Source of the DNA: Candidatus Gastranaerophilales bacterium
Lineage (GTDB): Bacteria > Cyanobacteriota > Vampirovibrionia > Gastranaerophilales > Gastranaerophilaceae
NCBI GenBank assembly: GCA_900766355.1
Contig: CAAFVD010000094.1
Location: 40,782-104,781 of the forward strand
DNA: 64,000 bases
Reading direction: 5' to 3'
A model generated the notes under the pieces. It was given only the letters and a program-made list of their open reading frames with translations, did no database searches and was not told the DNA's origin. The position numbers were made by a program, and so were the translations under genes. Shown here in pieces: positions 63,329 through 64,000 of this stretch; within the stretch, counting starts at the first letter, position 1; each line of letters starts with the position of its first letter.

Positions 63329-63857
63329 CTTTCCAGGTATAATCAACTTCAACAGACTCCACATCTTCTACTGTTTTAGCCTGTTCAACCAAGTTCTTGT
63401 AATACAAATAGTCAACAGTCCAGAGTTTCTCTGTAGCATTTTTTATTGCAAAATAAATAGCCTGAGCTTCCTCTGAATTTATCAATACGTTGATATCTTC
63501 TTTTGTGTTATACAGTTGGTCACTTGTCAGAACTCCTTGTGCAAACCCGATTACCATTTGGAAGAATTTACTCTGATTAAAAAGTTCAGTGTGCAAAACT
63601 TGTGTTTCTGTATCTGATATCCTGCCGTTAAAAGACACTAAACCTATTTTGTTTTCGTATTCATAGGCTTTGTCTAGGATTTCTTTGAACTTTATTTCTT
63701 TTGCTTGCTGGAGTTTCTCTTGCTCAGTATAACCAAACGCAACAAGCTTGTCTTCTTGTTCCTCTACTATATAGCCTAGTTTATGGTTTTGCTCAACGAT
63801 GAAGTTTATCTTCTCTTGTTCAGTATATGGTTGTTTTAATTCTGCTTTTATTTCCAT
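63306..63857 (-). CDS. Phage protein, tail-accessory-like
   Basis: A 183-residue, acidic, mostly helical protein (KAELKQPYTEQEKINFIVEQNH, then a long Glu/Lys helix; WTVDYLYYKNLVEQ near the end). The pattern resembles small tail-fibre-adjacent or DUF4376-like proteins, but I cannot confirm this. It begins directly after the partial gene at the window edge. Confidence 0.65.
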   Translation of the reverse strand: MEIKAELKQPYTEQEKINFIVEQNHKLGYIVEEQEDKLVAFGYTEQEKLQQAKEIKFKEILDKAYEYENKIGLVSFNGRISDTETQVLHTELFNQSKFFQMVIGFAQGVLTSDQLYNTKEDINVLINSEEAQAIYFAIKNATEKLWTVDYLYYKNLVEQAKTVEDVESVEVDYTWKELPRNPR

Positions 63858-63868
63858 AGTTTACCTTC

Positions 63869-64000
63869 CTATCTTATATAACCTGAAGCTTGCCAATAAA
63901 ATTTATAATTAGAACCTGCTGAACCCCAATTAAACCCATTAATAGATTTATTTAATACACCTATTTGGTAACCATAACCCGAAGCATCAAAATGAACTTG
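63869..64000 (-). CDS. Partial phage protein, C-terminal 43 residues
   Basis: The frame is open to the window edge; the visible end is Gly/Tyr/Asn/Ser-rich (GYGYQIGVLN, INGFNWGSAGSNYKFYWQASGYIR) as in tail fibre or receptor-binding tips. The gene starts outside the window. Confidence 0.55.
   Translation of the reverse strand, partial: QVHFDASGYGYQIGVLNKSINGFNWGSAGSNYKFYWQASGYIR

Larger units (their letters stand above)
61043..64000 (-). mobile_element. Prophage or phage-derived region, right end outside window
   Basis: Five minus-strand genes (lysis amidase, TerL, two small genes and a tail-end fragment) form a phage-type cluster closed by a terminator. No integrase or attachment site is visible in the window. 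Confidence 0.8.

Overview
The window is a 64-kb stretch of a very AT-rich, Gram-negative-type bacterial chromosome. I infer a non-photosynthetic relative of cyanobacteria, most likely a gut Gastranaerophilales/Vampirovibrionia (Melainabacteria) genome. The support is indirect: a Kdo biosynthesis pair (outer membrane), LL-diaminopimelate aminotransferase (lysine and murein route shared with cyanobacteria and chlamydiae), fliPQR, and many unfamiliar proteins with Asn/Ile-rich N-termini. This is inference from gene content and style, since no rRNA is present.

Layout. 1-4.1 kb: TPR protein (cut by the window edge), dusB, and a convergent HExxH protein. 4.2-12.3 kb: a small FxG-motif protein, GH38 alpha-mannosidase, purA, an NfnA/SudB-like flavoprotein, then lpd-lipA and a convergent membrane-anchored Pro/Asn-rich protein. 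12.4-19.3 kb: two unknown proteins, tRNA-Ser(CGA), a U32 protein with a YqeG phosphatase, and a Ski2-like helicase. 19.3-28.7 kb: dnaK, fabI, fliPQR, a 50-aa small protein, ilvB, and a MarR-MFS efflux unit with a perfect palindromic operator. 28.8-38.4 kb: a coiled-coil membrane-type protein, cysE-cysK-tyrS, and a metH plus homocysteine methyltransferase/MTHFR operon. 38.4-50.5 kb: a small membrane protein, a divergent subtilase, a cysteine-cluster protein, a structured leader and PBP1A, a degenerate AICAR-transformylase homologue, rpsE-rpmD-rplO-secY, an HD-GYP protein and an M16 peptidase. 50.5-58.7 kb: housekeeping genes (PHP, rph, gph, dapL, kdsD, kdsC, rnhB). 58.8-60.9 kb: tandem glycine-zipper paralogues and a short promoter-to-terminator unit. 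61.0-64.0 kb: part of a prophage (endolysin, terminase, tail-end genes), continuing past the window.

The most interesting thread links scattered accessory genes. Seven sites share a bipartite promoter-like element of the form CAATT, exactly 15 nt, then a match to ACTTTATATA; two of these carry one mismatch in CAATT and one is weaker in the second box. An eighth site has a 14-nt spacer. They lie in front of the HExxH protein, the Pro/Asn-rich membrane protein, the coiled-coil membrane-type protein, the subtilase-like protein, the HD-GYP protein, the M16 peptidase and both glycine-zipper paralogues. A ninth perfect site drives a short unit with its own terminator. Housekeeping genes in the window lack it. 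I read this as a candidate regulon of an alternative sigma factor controlling peptidases and membrane-active proteins. A partly overlapping gene set carries a short N-terminal F-x-G / F-G motif at the end of a disordered Asn-rich leader, possibly an unrecognised sorting tag. Two FxG genes share an identical 20-bp sequence placed exactly 18 nt before their start codons.
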